Assembly: GCA_951213105.1 (NCBI GenBank)
Contig: OX578136.1
Location: 152,995,178-153,059,177, forward strand
Direction of reading: 5' to 3'
DNA from: Amaurobius ferox
Lineage: Eukaryota > Arthropoda > Arachnida > Araneae > Amaurobiidae
Length of the DNA: 64,000 bases
This document shows positions 26,701 through 40,095 of this stretch, one piece after another. The position numbers and the translations under genes were made by a program. Position 1 is the first letter of the stretch. Every line of letters begins with the position of its first letter. The notes under the pieces are model-generated. The model saw only the letters and a program-made list of their open reading frames with translations, was not told where the DNA came from and made no database searches.

Positions 26701-29700
26701 GTATTTGCAGCTACATTCATATACAATGCTTTAGATGAACTTCTTTCGTAAGCCCTTTTCTCTTCATCTATTGCCTATAAAATATAAGAAAATATGTTAA
26801 AAGACAGAAAAATGAATGATTTGTCACATATCAGAAAAATATACAGTATTAACATTTTAATCATATATGATTTCTAAATAGAAAAATTCATCATTGATTA
26901 TTGTTGCAAGTTGCAAATGACACCTCTGTACAAAGCAGAAACTTCTGATATTAATATTATTATTATTATTATTTTATTTTATTGTATTCATTTATTTTTT
27001 GTGGATACATTGCTTCTACCACTGAACTGAAATGGATAAGAGAGCTATCTAGTTAAGTGATATGAAATAAAGTATTTTGAAACCACATTTCAGTGGATTT
27101 AATGTTTCAGAAATATGATGCATTTGGCCATCCAGGAATAATTGAACTAGGCTCACAATATTGAATAAAGAATAAAATCATCACCACTGACTTAAATTTA
27201 AAGATTGAAAATGAAAAATTAATTATTAACGCTTTGCAAACTCTGGTTACTCTGAATAATAGCCAACAAACAGTAAAAAAGTCCCAAATGGCTACTACTT
27301 GTCATACATTCAAGATTATTGCAAGTTTTATGGTAGACTAGAAAATCAATGTAAAAGACAGAATATTTATGTAGATGAAATTCTTCAGAAGGAAGAAGGG
27401 TTGAATAAAATTATCCAGGTATTAAGATTCAATGACATAAATTTGCATGAGTATATTAAATTGAAGAAAATTTGCAAATGATAAGAAATATTTTAAATTA
27501 TTTTTTAAATGATTGAAGAAAACATCCAGTGAATATGAAGTTGTAGAGTTAACCAACTGAAATATAAAACTGTCCAGTAGCTCTAGTCTAGTGGGCTTAA
27601 AATATATATAGATCTTCACAATGACTATGACTAACACTGAACTTAAAAAAAACAACTATCATATGCTATACTTTTATCAAACAAAATTTTCTCAAAACAT
27701 TGCAATTAAGCATATTCTTATAAATAAGTTATTTTTAGTCCTAAAGTTAATTAGTGATCATGTATGTATACAGGGATCATAGCAGATTTTCTGAAAATTT
27801 CAAGTAGGAATTCAAGGGATTTTATTTTAAATTTTAGGAAATAATTTTCGCTACTTCTGTTATTGGTACTGTTTATTACTCTATTTTCCACAGATAAAAA
27901 CAGAATTGTTACACAAACATTAATAGTCAACATAACATGTAGGGAACACACTTTGAATAATTTTTCTATTTCATTGTTTATATTAATGTCATGGGATGTA
28001 TGTGTTCAAAAGTAATGTTATAGCTAAAATAAAATAGAAAGAAATATATAGTTCAGCTCCAACAAGAAGGCATTTGGGTCACGTGATTTTGGAAGAGTCC
28101 ATTAGTTAAATTCAATGACAGGTAGAAAAGTACTAGGAAGAACCGGCTTCCAGAATTGGCACATTTAGTGCGAATTAATACACAATAGAGGAAGGAGGGT
28201 ACGGTCCCTGTGGATGCCTCCCCCACTGGGTTCTGGTCTAAATTGGGTGGCACTTCCCGACCGTCCAAACAGTTATCTTACACCTTTCTGGTAGGTCGGA
28301 CGGTCTGGGTTTCAACAACAACAACATACACCCATCCGGGCGCGGTAGCCCATTGGTTAGCGCGCTGGAGTTGCACTCGGTAGGCCCGGGTTCGATTCCA
28401 GCCGCTGCCAAAACTGCCGCCGTGTTCACGCGGAGTACGATCACGTTAAACATGTGGGTCCCTAAGTCCTTCCGAGAGGTTGGCGGTAGGGGAAGGAGGG
28501 TACCGTCCCTGTGGATGCCTGCCTCACTGGGTTCCGGTCTAAATTGGGTATCACTTCCCGGCCGTCCAAACAGTTACCTTGCACCTTTCTGGTAGGTCGG
28601 ACGGTCTGGGTCTCAACAACAACATATACCCATCCGGCCACTCAAAAGGCAGCTGTAAACCTTCGGGTCAGTCGAGTGGTCTGGATTTTTGACACATAAG
28701 CCGGCTTATAATAATACTAATAATAATTTTAAAAAAAACACTACATCTATGGTATTAAGATAGAAACTCTCCAGGAATATCTTGGACTGCCAGAAGCCCG
28801 ATATGTTCAACAAGCAAAAAAAAAATTTGTGCAGTATAAAAAGGATTTGTGACAACGATAAAAAGCTTTATATGTATAAGTGCATTCAGTGTTGCTGTTG
28901 GGATTTGGTGGAAATATTTTCTTCATAATGATTAAAATTATTTATTACAATTGTCGTAAATGTTTTATTAAAATTGAAGAGTTTGGGTTGTAATACTTTT
29001 CTTGTCATTTAAACTTTTTTATTTAGTGAGAAATGTACAAGGCATTTTGTGCCTATGAATTAATGATTCATCTCCGAAAAGGAAAAATATGATGTGGGCA
29101 GCACGATTCATATTCATTTTCTCTTTCTTTCTTTCATAATTTATTAAATTGAGTTTATAAACAAAAAATAACATGAATAATTATATTAAATTACACTGAA
29201 TTCGCAGTTTTAATTCAATTTTTTTTTCCAGGAAATTTTGCAAAATTACTGAAAAAGCTATGCTTAAAAGTTCCAAAATTTTTTGGCTAAGATAGATTTT
29301 CTCGGGATAATATTTATTTGCTAAATATACTAACATGAGTTAACTTAGGATAATCAGTGAAACGGTTAAGTTGCATGCTATTTGAGCAATGTTTTTCTTT
29401 CTGAAGCTTCAAACTTTTTTAACATCGACTGCCGCATAAATGAACTCAGATGGCCAAGAGTAAATCTAATGCTGCTATTTTATACAAAATTTTAGGTATA
29501 ATTTTAAGAATTTAAAAGGAGCTTCAAACTATTAGGAATTTTAGGAAGAATGCAATATCTGATGTACATGACACACATACATGTGTTCATGTGTGACCAT
29601 AAGTTATTATAAGGCTTTGGTCACAATGTTTTGTTCACACTTTTGGGGAATTTATCTTAGTTACATCTCCTAACAACAAGTCAGAATGGGTGCGTTGTTC

Positions 29701-32700
29701 ACAAGTATACTGTATATGATGTTGATAATATTGTATTGATGATTATTGTATATTGATTACTACAGAGTTGTATCAGCATCAATACAATTCTACTCAAAAA
29801 ACAAACAAAAGAATAAATAATCATACGATACAAACATGCAAAGAATAAAATGAATAATTACATGATCATATGCTTCATCTTCAGATGGACAAAATTTCAA
29901 ACATTCATCAATAAAGGCATTTAAGTATTTCTGACGTACATTGGCAGGAACTTTGCTACCAAAATCGGCAGGTATAATGGGTCTGGGCTTCATGGCCTAA
30001 ATAAAACAAAACTATTAGGAAACTATAAAATTACAGTTATGTACTACAGCATAACATTAGACAGTGCAATTTAAAATTTATGCAACCTCAAAATTAAATG
30101 TTTACTTAATGCCAACTACACTCAATAAAATACTGATTGGTAAAATCCAAGTGCCATTGGCATACACTGTTTGGCTGAACATTCTCAAGATGTCAGTTCC
30201 TTATGTAAACACTGTACTGGTTTCATTTTAAATTGACTAAATGTATTTATATAATCAAATATTTTTAATTGTTCTAATCAGTTTTAAATGCTCATGAATT
30301 TGATAATTAATTTCCCAATTGCCCTAATAACTCTAAAATATCATATTTATTTATACAAATCCATAAAACTATAATTGGTGAGAAAAAGACTGAGCAGCTT
30401 TTCTTATCAAGTGAAGACATGATATGGCAGTGTTTTCCAAACTGTAGTATGCAAACCTGTAACAGTATATATATATAAAAAAATCGGCGATGGCCCCAGT
30501 CTGATAGAGCCAAAATGATTAAATGATGTTAACCCTAAACATAGATGTTATTCACATCAAAAGAAAAAAAAATTCAGTAATGGCAGACATGTATAAATTA
30601 ATAGTATTTTCAATCAAAAATTGTTATTCTCTAGAAAATTAATACATACCAACTAATGAAAAATTATAAAACACTGAACTATTGCAACATACTATGTTGT
30701 AATCATTTGTTAATAATTTATAAACATAAATTAAGAGAATTAAATTTTTTATTCAGTCTAAATTATTAAATTTTAATTTCAATTAAATATTTTAATTGGT
30801 GCATATCTAGATAAAACCAGTTCTATCAAGTCGTTGAAGATTTTTCTTCTATCATACATACCTTTGATCCCATGGCACTAGTCCTGTACTAGCAAAAATA
30901 GAAGGATGTTTGAATGCATGATGCATACAATGTGCTGTTATATTACTAACAATAGAAAAAGTTATTTAAATTGATATTTATTAACAAATTCAAGAGGTTT
31001 ATATATATATACGAATTTCCTCCATTTCTGAGTAAACTCATCTCTTTTTGAGAATGTATTTTAAGATTACTAATAAGTATTATTTCTAAAAAATAATTTT
31101 AGGATTTCTATAAAGATGTTTAGCATGATTTACAGGTATAAGTATTTGTAATTGGCCTGATTAAAATTTAAATGATTCAGAATGGATTTTTATAGCATTA
31201 ATTCTATACAGAAACATGAAAATTCATGAAACAATGATAGTAGTATAGTTAATGTGGGAAACTGACAGTTTGACCTATACTATGGATATAAAGGATATTA
31301 AAATAGCATATATTAATACAGATCAGACATATGCATCCAATTAATTGGCATAGCAAAATGTCTTGACAACTGTAAAGCTTATTTCTTTAAAGAATTTTCA
31401 AAAAACATCTTAAAATAATTTTGTGTATTTCGACACAAATTATACCAAAAGACCCAAATACTGTGGAAAATGACTGCATGAAAATGTCCAGTGGAGACTC
31501 ACATTTCAGATATTTATGAATTTGTTAGTTTATAGAGAAAGAATTTGTTAATTTACAAAGAAAGAAGTGTTGAAATAATGCAGTTTCTATATTTTATTGG
31601 CATACTTTTATTAACACGAAATCCAATTTAGAGCTTATCTCAAGTTTATACAAGAAATCTTCTTGCATAATAAAAGCAGATGTCTGTCTGTCATCTATAG
31701 CAAAAAATTGAAGCTTCAGACAACCATGAAATTTGATACAGGGATACAGGGGTAACTGAACTATTAGGATGATATGCCTCATACATAAAAGATGTTGACT
31801 GTCTGTTTACCTCTAGATTACATAGCAGAAAATCCAAGTGACCTACAGATAAGAAATTCAGTACAGTGAAAATTCTGACCATGTCCCAAGATACCGTGGA
31901 GCGATTTTTAAAAAAATGTAAATTACTTTTTTATTTATTTTATGTTGAAGCATAATTTTGAGTGATTTACACACAAATTGGTTCGTTAGCGATCAAAAAT
32001 ATTAAAGAGTTTGGAAGAATAAAAGAAAGTTCTTCTAATGAGCTTCCAACGAGAGCATTCTTTTATCTTTTGATGAGCTTTATTGGATCAGTCTTTCATA
32101 TTTAATTTTTTTAAACATTGAAATATAACTTAGGCTAAGTCATTTTTACTTCCTTGCATTGAAAAATTCAAGATTCACATGATTCTAATTTTTGGCATGA
32201 AGTGATATCTTTGCATTTTTATAGAAAAAAAATTATTTATTCCTGATATTTTTATAATTTTTTAAGGGGTGTGTAGGGGAGGGTGTCTATAAAAGTTGAC
32301 ATTCAAAACTGAGACAATAAATAGCAGTTCATTGGCAATTCTTTCACTCTACAAAACAGAGTATGCATGGTAGTTGCTATGTCAATAGAGTTAAACTTCT
32401 TTTTCCTGTGCTGATGACATCATGGAGCACAGAAATGATTTTTGTTCTAAGTGGGGGTTTTGAAAATGGAGTGGTTTTAACTATGAAAATGGAGTGGTTT
32501 TACTTTTTTATGTAGAGGCACTTATTTAGGACCCGAATAGCACACTGGTATTTTGTTTTAAAAATCAATAAAAATGGCTGTAAACAACAGTTTATATGAA
32601 TACACTACACTTACAGCATCAGGAATGTGAGCAACACGCTGTGTGACTTTGAGTGTTTTTGTCACAGTAGAAGGCAATGGGTTGAAATTCACAAGTGCAG

Positions 32701-35700
32701 GATTACTACTCTGGTTGACCCGGTTCTTGACAGCAGCAATCAAATCATGATTTGGATGAAAGTTGAGACGTTTCTTATCAACATTTTTTACAGAATCAGG
32801 CACTGTATCCTAATAAAAGGGAAATTCACATAAATTCTTAAGCATTTAATCAATTTCAAATACTAAAAAATATTACAGTATTGTTCAAATAATGATAACA
32901 CTTTTGAAATTTAAAAGTTTTCTATAGTTTTTATTAGATGCCTATTCTGAAATTCATATTTTTATAAATAAGAATTGTAATGTCCCATCTCTCTATCTCT
33001 TACTAGAATGCATTTTTACTTTCCCTATTAATAATATATGTTCCCTTTAGTATCAAGCATATATTAGAAAGAGATGTATTTTATCAAAAATATATCAACT
33101 AGAAAAAATAGAATAGTTCAGTGATGATTCAATAGTCAACACATCCTAACCACTTGTATTATGATGAAAACAAAAGTTTAAAGCATGTTAAATACTTTTA
33201 AAGGTAATAAAGTTTTCATTTACAACTATTAAGAGGTAACGCCTCCTATTAACTATGCTTATCAATCTCTATATTCGCCATACCAATATTTTAAATGCAA
33301 TACATTTTATTCTCAGCAGATTTGTTGGTACTAAAGTATTAAAAATATCAGTAATATATAGACTGCATGTGATATTATTACTAAAAGTCACCATATTGAT
33401 GTTTTCTTTTCTCTTAATCCGAAACAAAAACATAACATGATTAATAAAAAAACACTACATAAGCAGAAACAAGTAAAAGCAAAAACATAAGTTTTTAAAG
33501 TACCTCCCCTTTTATTATTTGAATATAACTTATATATATGAACAAAAATCTGATGTGGGCAGCACATGACTTTCCTTATATAATGCAATGTATTTACTAT
33601 TTTTACAGTAAAAACAAAATAGGTTATTCTTTTAGTAGATACTTATATTTTTTTCAAGACATTGAATTTCCATTAAATAGTCATTATTTTCATTGATTTA
33701 GCATCATTTTTATCGATTTAGTGAGATTTTCATTGATTTGGTAAGATTTAAAAAAGTCGCCAAGTTGGCGACATTCTGCCAAATTTGTTGCCAAAATCTC
33801 GCCAAGCGTTATGGACAGAGAAATAATTTATTCTTATAGCAGATAAATGACTATTGGCATTCAAATACAAAAGTATTACTCAAAGTATCTTTTTTCATGA
33901 ATGGAATGAGCTAGATCCACGAGAATGATGTCACCAAATTGATCGCATGAGATTACATATGAAATGTGAACATGTTCTCAATAGGAAATATTTTTTTTTT
34001 ATGTTATATAATTTTTTGAAAAATGCGCAATATCTCGAGAATGGTTCATGCTAGCGTACTAAAATTTATGTAAATTGTTTTCTAATGAAAAACTACATAA
34101 GAAATGTCTATTTACGTAACTTTATCAGAGGTTTTGATTTTTTGATAATTTTTTCAAAATTTCACTCGAAAATTTAGGAGGGTTTTGAACATTTGATTGC
34201 GTATAAAAACAATAGGCTTCCAGTATTCACGGATTGTAATTTTTGTACTAAATTTCATTCAAATCAGTCCATTCGTTCGTCAGTTATCGTCTCCACAGGC
34301 TCACTGACAAACACACATACACACAGACATCACCTCAAAAATATTTGATTCGTGATCAAGGATGCTTGAAACGTGCTCTCCCATCAAAAACTCGAATTCG
34401 GATTTTCGACCCCATCACAATACTTTCCTTATACATTATTGTATATAAGGAAAGTAACAATGTATACCAACTTTGGAATTTCTAATTGCTCCGGTTCTCA
34501 AGTTATTTACTAAAAACAACTACATTCCTATAGCAAGTCTAAGATATGGGCTAGCCCAATGTTTAAAATCCAAAAAGTTAAAATATACTGTAAAAAACAT
34601 TGACATGCCAAGTTTGGAATTTTTAGCTGCTCTGGTGCATGAGTTATTCCCCAAAAATCAATACATTCTTATGATGGATACAAGACAGGCTAGCCCAATA
34701 AAATTCAAAATCTGAAGAATTCAAATATACCACAAAATCAACAATATACTCAGTTTGGACTTTCTAGCTGCTCTGATGATGTTATTTTACAAAATGAGTA
34801 CATTCCTATGCCAGGACAACCAGATATAAGATTCAAAATGAATAGAGAAAAAATAGTATCATTCAAGAAAGTTTTGCAATGAAATAAAATTAATTCACCT
34901 TATTTTCATTCTGCTGTGAAAACTTGTTTCGACATTGAGAAAAGCGATCAAACATAATTTTGACAGGATGCTGAAGTTTTCGGATATCTACCTTAATTTG
35001 ATTACTTGGAGGCTAAATGGAATGAAATATTAGAGCACTTTATTTAAAAATAAATACATTAATATATATATATATATAATCAAAAAGTTTAAATATAATA
35101 TACCAAGCATGTCTAACTAGTGAATTTAATAAAACATAAGTATATTAAAAAACTACACATTTAAAATTACATCTCCTTATTGTGCTATTTGCAACATATA
35201 AATAAGATGAAATTAATAAGTTATATATAAATTAAAGTAGAATATTTGAAGAGATATAGTAATTATCACATCAAATTGCACATAAAATGTTCAAAAATTT
35301 TAGTTTATAAGAAAAAACTTATAACTTCCTTTATGTACCACTAATGGACATATTAAATTTCTGATGTACTTATAGTGGGCCACTCAAATAGATATGATTT
35401 GAAAAAAGAAAAGTTATATTTTGCTACATATTTTCATAAACATAATTGCTAAAATATGCAAAGTAAAAAGATAATTAATAGCTGAACTGACTATATAACA
35501 AAATGCTTTATTTAAAAATAAGCATGTAAGTGGGGTTTAAATCTTACTTTATTTATAATTTTTCTTTTGCAGCCAAATATTTACAAAAAGTGTATATTAG
35601 TTGACAATCTTTCATTCTGAGTTTTGGTTGAAGTATCACTTCAACTATATCAGAAAGAGTTATATGAAACACATCATTTTCAATATCAAAATTATGTTCA

Positions 35701-38700
35701 TTTCTTGGTGACTTCAGTCTTTGAACTCATATTATTTTCTCTTATCTCTGGAATCACACAAACATTTTTGTGCATTGCTTTTCCCCTGCAAGAGTGACAC
35801 AAGTACGAATTTTCCTTCCTGCACTCCAGATTCTTCTAGGCTAGGTTCTCCATCCTCTTTGACCTTGCTTATCTACAACTGACACCAGAGCACTGACAGA
35901 AAATTGATTATCAACTGTCCTTACAAAACTGACATACATCTATAATATCAATGCTTTCATCTAAAGTAATTAAAAAATAAACTTTTTTTTTCCATTTTTT
36001 TACTTAACTGGGTATCAAGTTGGTTGCTTATTTCTACAATTCTCTTCAAAACAGCATGTTGGGAAAGAGATACCATTTCAAAGTTTTTGACAGCTTTATC
36101 ATCACCGAACGACTTTGCCATTTTAATTGCACACTGCTAATTATTTCACCTAAATAACATTTGATTTTGCCATTCTCACGCACACCTCATAGGATGCCCG
36201 ACTTGATTTCTGCACATATATTATTTTGAAGGTTTTTTTTTTTTTTTTTTTTTCCCCCCCATCTTATATTGCAGTCTTTTGGTCAAATGAGGTTGCACTT
36301 CACAACTAACACTTCCATATTTCCCTTTATGTATCAATTTATATTCTTTCATTACTGGTACCACTTGCAAACACACGAAACATTGTGCCCTCTCTCCAAA
36401 ATCCATGAACAAGAATTTTTTTTTCCCCATCTTTCCTTGAACTGTCTATTTTCAAACTCAATTTTTCTTTTCTTGTTTAAAGTACTTAAACTCATGATGA
36501 TACTTATGACAGACACACTTTGCTTTCTCACTTGTGACTGCCTTAACCCTAAGATAGAACAGACTGGTTGAAAATTCATGGATTTTCTTAGAAACAGAAG
36601 CAATATAGCCAGAAGAAACAAAGGGAGGAAACTGTGAGGGATGCTTTTGTTGTTTTCTAAGCACACATCCACATAGTTTTCTTTGAAATAGAAAGAATGG
36701 AGATGAGAAACAAGGTGAAGAATGAAATTTGAAGTATCTTTTCCTCACTCACTTATTGTACACAACATTGCTGTCAATAAGTAAAATGCACTTTGTGCCT
36801 TCGTACAAAGGATAAGGAAAACCAGAGCAACGTAAATAAGCAGAAATAACATTACAAAATAATTGTTATTTTATTATTTGTGCTTTTTTACATTGCTCTA
36901 GTTTTCCTTACAACATTACTGGCTTCTACATGTGCAATAGAATGTCACAGAAAAAGACACTGCGGGCCACTAATTGAACCACACTGTCTTACAGTATAGT
37001 ATAATGAATATATTAGCAATGCCAAATCTTGGTTATCCTAGTAATGGACCACTAATGTACCAGTAATGGGCCACCTGATTCACTATTTGTTCTGATTATC
37101 ATAAAGCAGAATGAATTGTATAGAAAAACTTATTAAAACATAAATTAAACACTAGACCACCTAACTCAGAATAAACATGTGTTCCAATACTGGGCCACTT
37201 AGGCTTATTATTAGAACAATTTGAAGAATAATGATCCAAAAGTGGGCCTCTCCTCAACATTAATAATCTGTTCATTTTATGTCTTGTAAACAATGTACAA
37301 AATATATAGTATACAATGAAATAGAAACATGACATTTCAATGCAAAATGAAATATACTTTTAAAGGAAAAAAATATTAAATGAAGACACATCTTTTAAGA
37401 AAAACAACAAGAGTGAACCAGGAAAATCCATTTGTATGATCACTTAAGTAAAACACCCTTCAAGCTCAAAGACTGACAGACTACTGAGATTGTGCCTTTG
37501 TCCAATAATAGATAAGGGTTTCAACTAATCAGCTGTTCAGTTATCTTTCAAGTGTAACCTTGAGAAAACTGGTGGCTCATTACTAATACACTTACCTTAT
37601 ATACTCTATCCTTAATATAACTCATTTAAGTATATTTTTTTTCCTTTAAACAGCTGTCTGTAATTATGACTTTTTACTTTCTCATACTATAGAATATATA
37701 AAGTATTTCTTTTATGAAAATTTTTGATTTTGAGGCCAATAAATGTTTTATGATCTCCTGAATACATTTTGACTATTTTTAGAATGATGTTTGTCATCTA
37801 TCTGTGATCAATTTCTTGTGTTCACGATAACTGCCACAAATATTAATGGATTTTCACGAAACTTTATATCCAACTCTGTTAACAAAAACCCTAGAAATAG
37901 ATAGAATTTTTTTTTTAATATGAGCAAAAACTTTGAAATTTATCCAAAATTTTATATTTCTTTAACATGGCACCATAGAACAAGAGTTGGGCAATATCGA
38001 AAATATATGTATTTGAAATACATTTTCAAAATACATTTGTATTTTGTATTTTAAATTAAAAAATTAAAGTATTTTGGTACTGTATCGAAAATGCATTTTT
38101 AAAGTATTTTGTATTTTCAAAATACATTTTCAAAATACATTTGTATTTTGTATTTTAAATTAAAAAATTAAAGTATTTTGGTACTGTATCGAAAATGCAT
38201 TTTTAAAGTATTTTGTATTTTCAAAATACTCAAAATACATTTCTTCAAATGTCAAACTATCATGTTTAAAACACGAGAGAACAATTCACCAATGGGAAAA
38301 CGGTTAATCTGTATTTTGTCAAATCATTGAATTAATTTCTAGGAGTTAATCTTAACATCTTTTTTCAACTTGGGACTGCAGATAAAAATGATAATGAATG
38401 AGATGTTTATGGCCTCTGAAAAATATAGTTTCTGTTATGAACTTTGTATTCATATAATGTTGTTTTGGTAGATGGCTCCTTCCTGTCTATGTATGTAAAG
38501 AGAAGGGGCAAGAAGAGAGCTTGAAATTACATTCTTTATGAACATAAAAATAGGCAGTCCAAGTTCTGTTTTTTTTTTTTTTTATATATAAATTAAAAAG
38601 TAGCAAACAGTTAGTTATTGCAATGACATGAGAAAGGATGGAAAATATAAGAAAGGATGGAAAATACTTCTGTCATGAATATGTATCAGGGGAATTATGG

Positions 38701-40053
38701 ATTATGATGTGAATGGTGTGCAATATTAGATGGAAAATGTCTTATAATGATATTTATTGATGGATAATGGAAAATACCAAAAATTAAAGAGGAATACCAA
38801 TTATACAAAACCAAAATGTACAGTTATAAATGGGACTTTATTTTAAAACACATCTAAGGTATGATTTTAGTTTTATGTACGAGTGCCTCCATTTAACAAG
38901 TACTTTGCTAGCCCCTTGGTATTCTTTCAATTGAGGTTGCACTATATTATTAGTTTTATTGCTGGCAAAAATTTTGCCTTTCTATTGTTTTTAGTAAAAT
39001 GTTTCCTTGAAATATATATTTCTGGGGGAATAAAACTCAGATGATGACTGGTTTGGAGATATCATCATATTCCAGACAGGGTTAAGGGTTCACTAAGAAT
39101 TTCTATTTTGTAAAGAACCTTGCTGCCCTAACCAGGAATCAAACCACAGAGTTTATTCTGGCTAACCGACGCTCTACAGTTGAACAACTGGGATGAAATT
39201 GCAAACTCTTATTGTCACAGTGAACTGTGCATTCTAAACCTTCTTATATTAGTGCATGCAACTGGCAATCTGACATTAGAGGATGTTCCTCCTGAACTCC
39301 TGCTATTTTTACCTCAAGTTAGCCTTTTGATGCTATTTTTATTCTCTAGCTTAGCTTCACATGTGGCTGTTGTCCGTCCAATTTAAAAACGGCACTCAAT
39401 ATCCCAGTTAACTGCATCCATGCTAATCATATTAGGGTTAATTTAAGATCCCCAACATGTTTGTACTAATCTACAGGGTTGATTTGTTCAAGAGCCATTA
39501 TAAAGAACCTTGCTGATCCAACTGGGAATCGGACAATGAATCTTCAAATTGTCCAGTCAATGCTCTAGTGTTGAGCTACTGGAACAGAATTGCAAGCTCT
39601 TATCATTGAAGTGGACTCTGAAACTTCCGGTTCCTTTCTCATTTCCTGTTCAAATTTTTTTTTTTTTACTAGAAACATCTATATCACAAAATTTTCTATA
39701 GATAGAACTTGGAAGACAACTGACGTGGATTCCACATCAGATTCTGAAGGATGCAGGGTAGGTAGGTCACAGAGAATTTTCACTTCCGGTTTCTTTTCCA
39801 CTTCTAGTTCAAACTTTTCCTTAAAACATATATTTCTCAAAATCAGCAATAGATATGAGATAATTTCTTGTTTTTTATTATATGCTTATCTGTTATGTAA
39901 AATGAGTCCACCTATAGATTCATAAATTATTTTTTTATTTTCACTTTATTATCTTGATGATTTAAAATTTCAAAAAGTTTAGACTTTTAAGTACTTTTTC
40001 AATATCCCAACCCTTTTAAAATTTCAATGTTAATCTTAAATAATAAAAGGCAA

Positions 40054-40095
<42 letters not shown>

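Noticed and set aside
28353..28595. Frames reading [10 protein letters not shown] ... [10 protein letters not shown], found repeatedly here and at 40.8-49.3 kb
   Set aside because: They recur because they are translations of the tRNA-SINE body, not a protein family.
31651..31910. Possible further Helitron 5' end
   Set aside because: Only a loose GCATAATAAAAGC/GTCTGTCTG match; no CTAG end located.
24840..40094. CRISPR-like spacing of GTCTGTCTG repeats
   Set aside because: Simple microsatellite expansion in a eukaryotic genome; no unique spacers.
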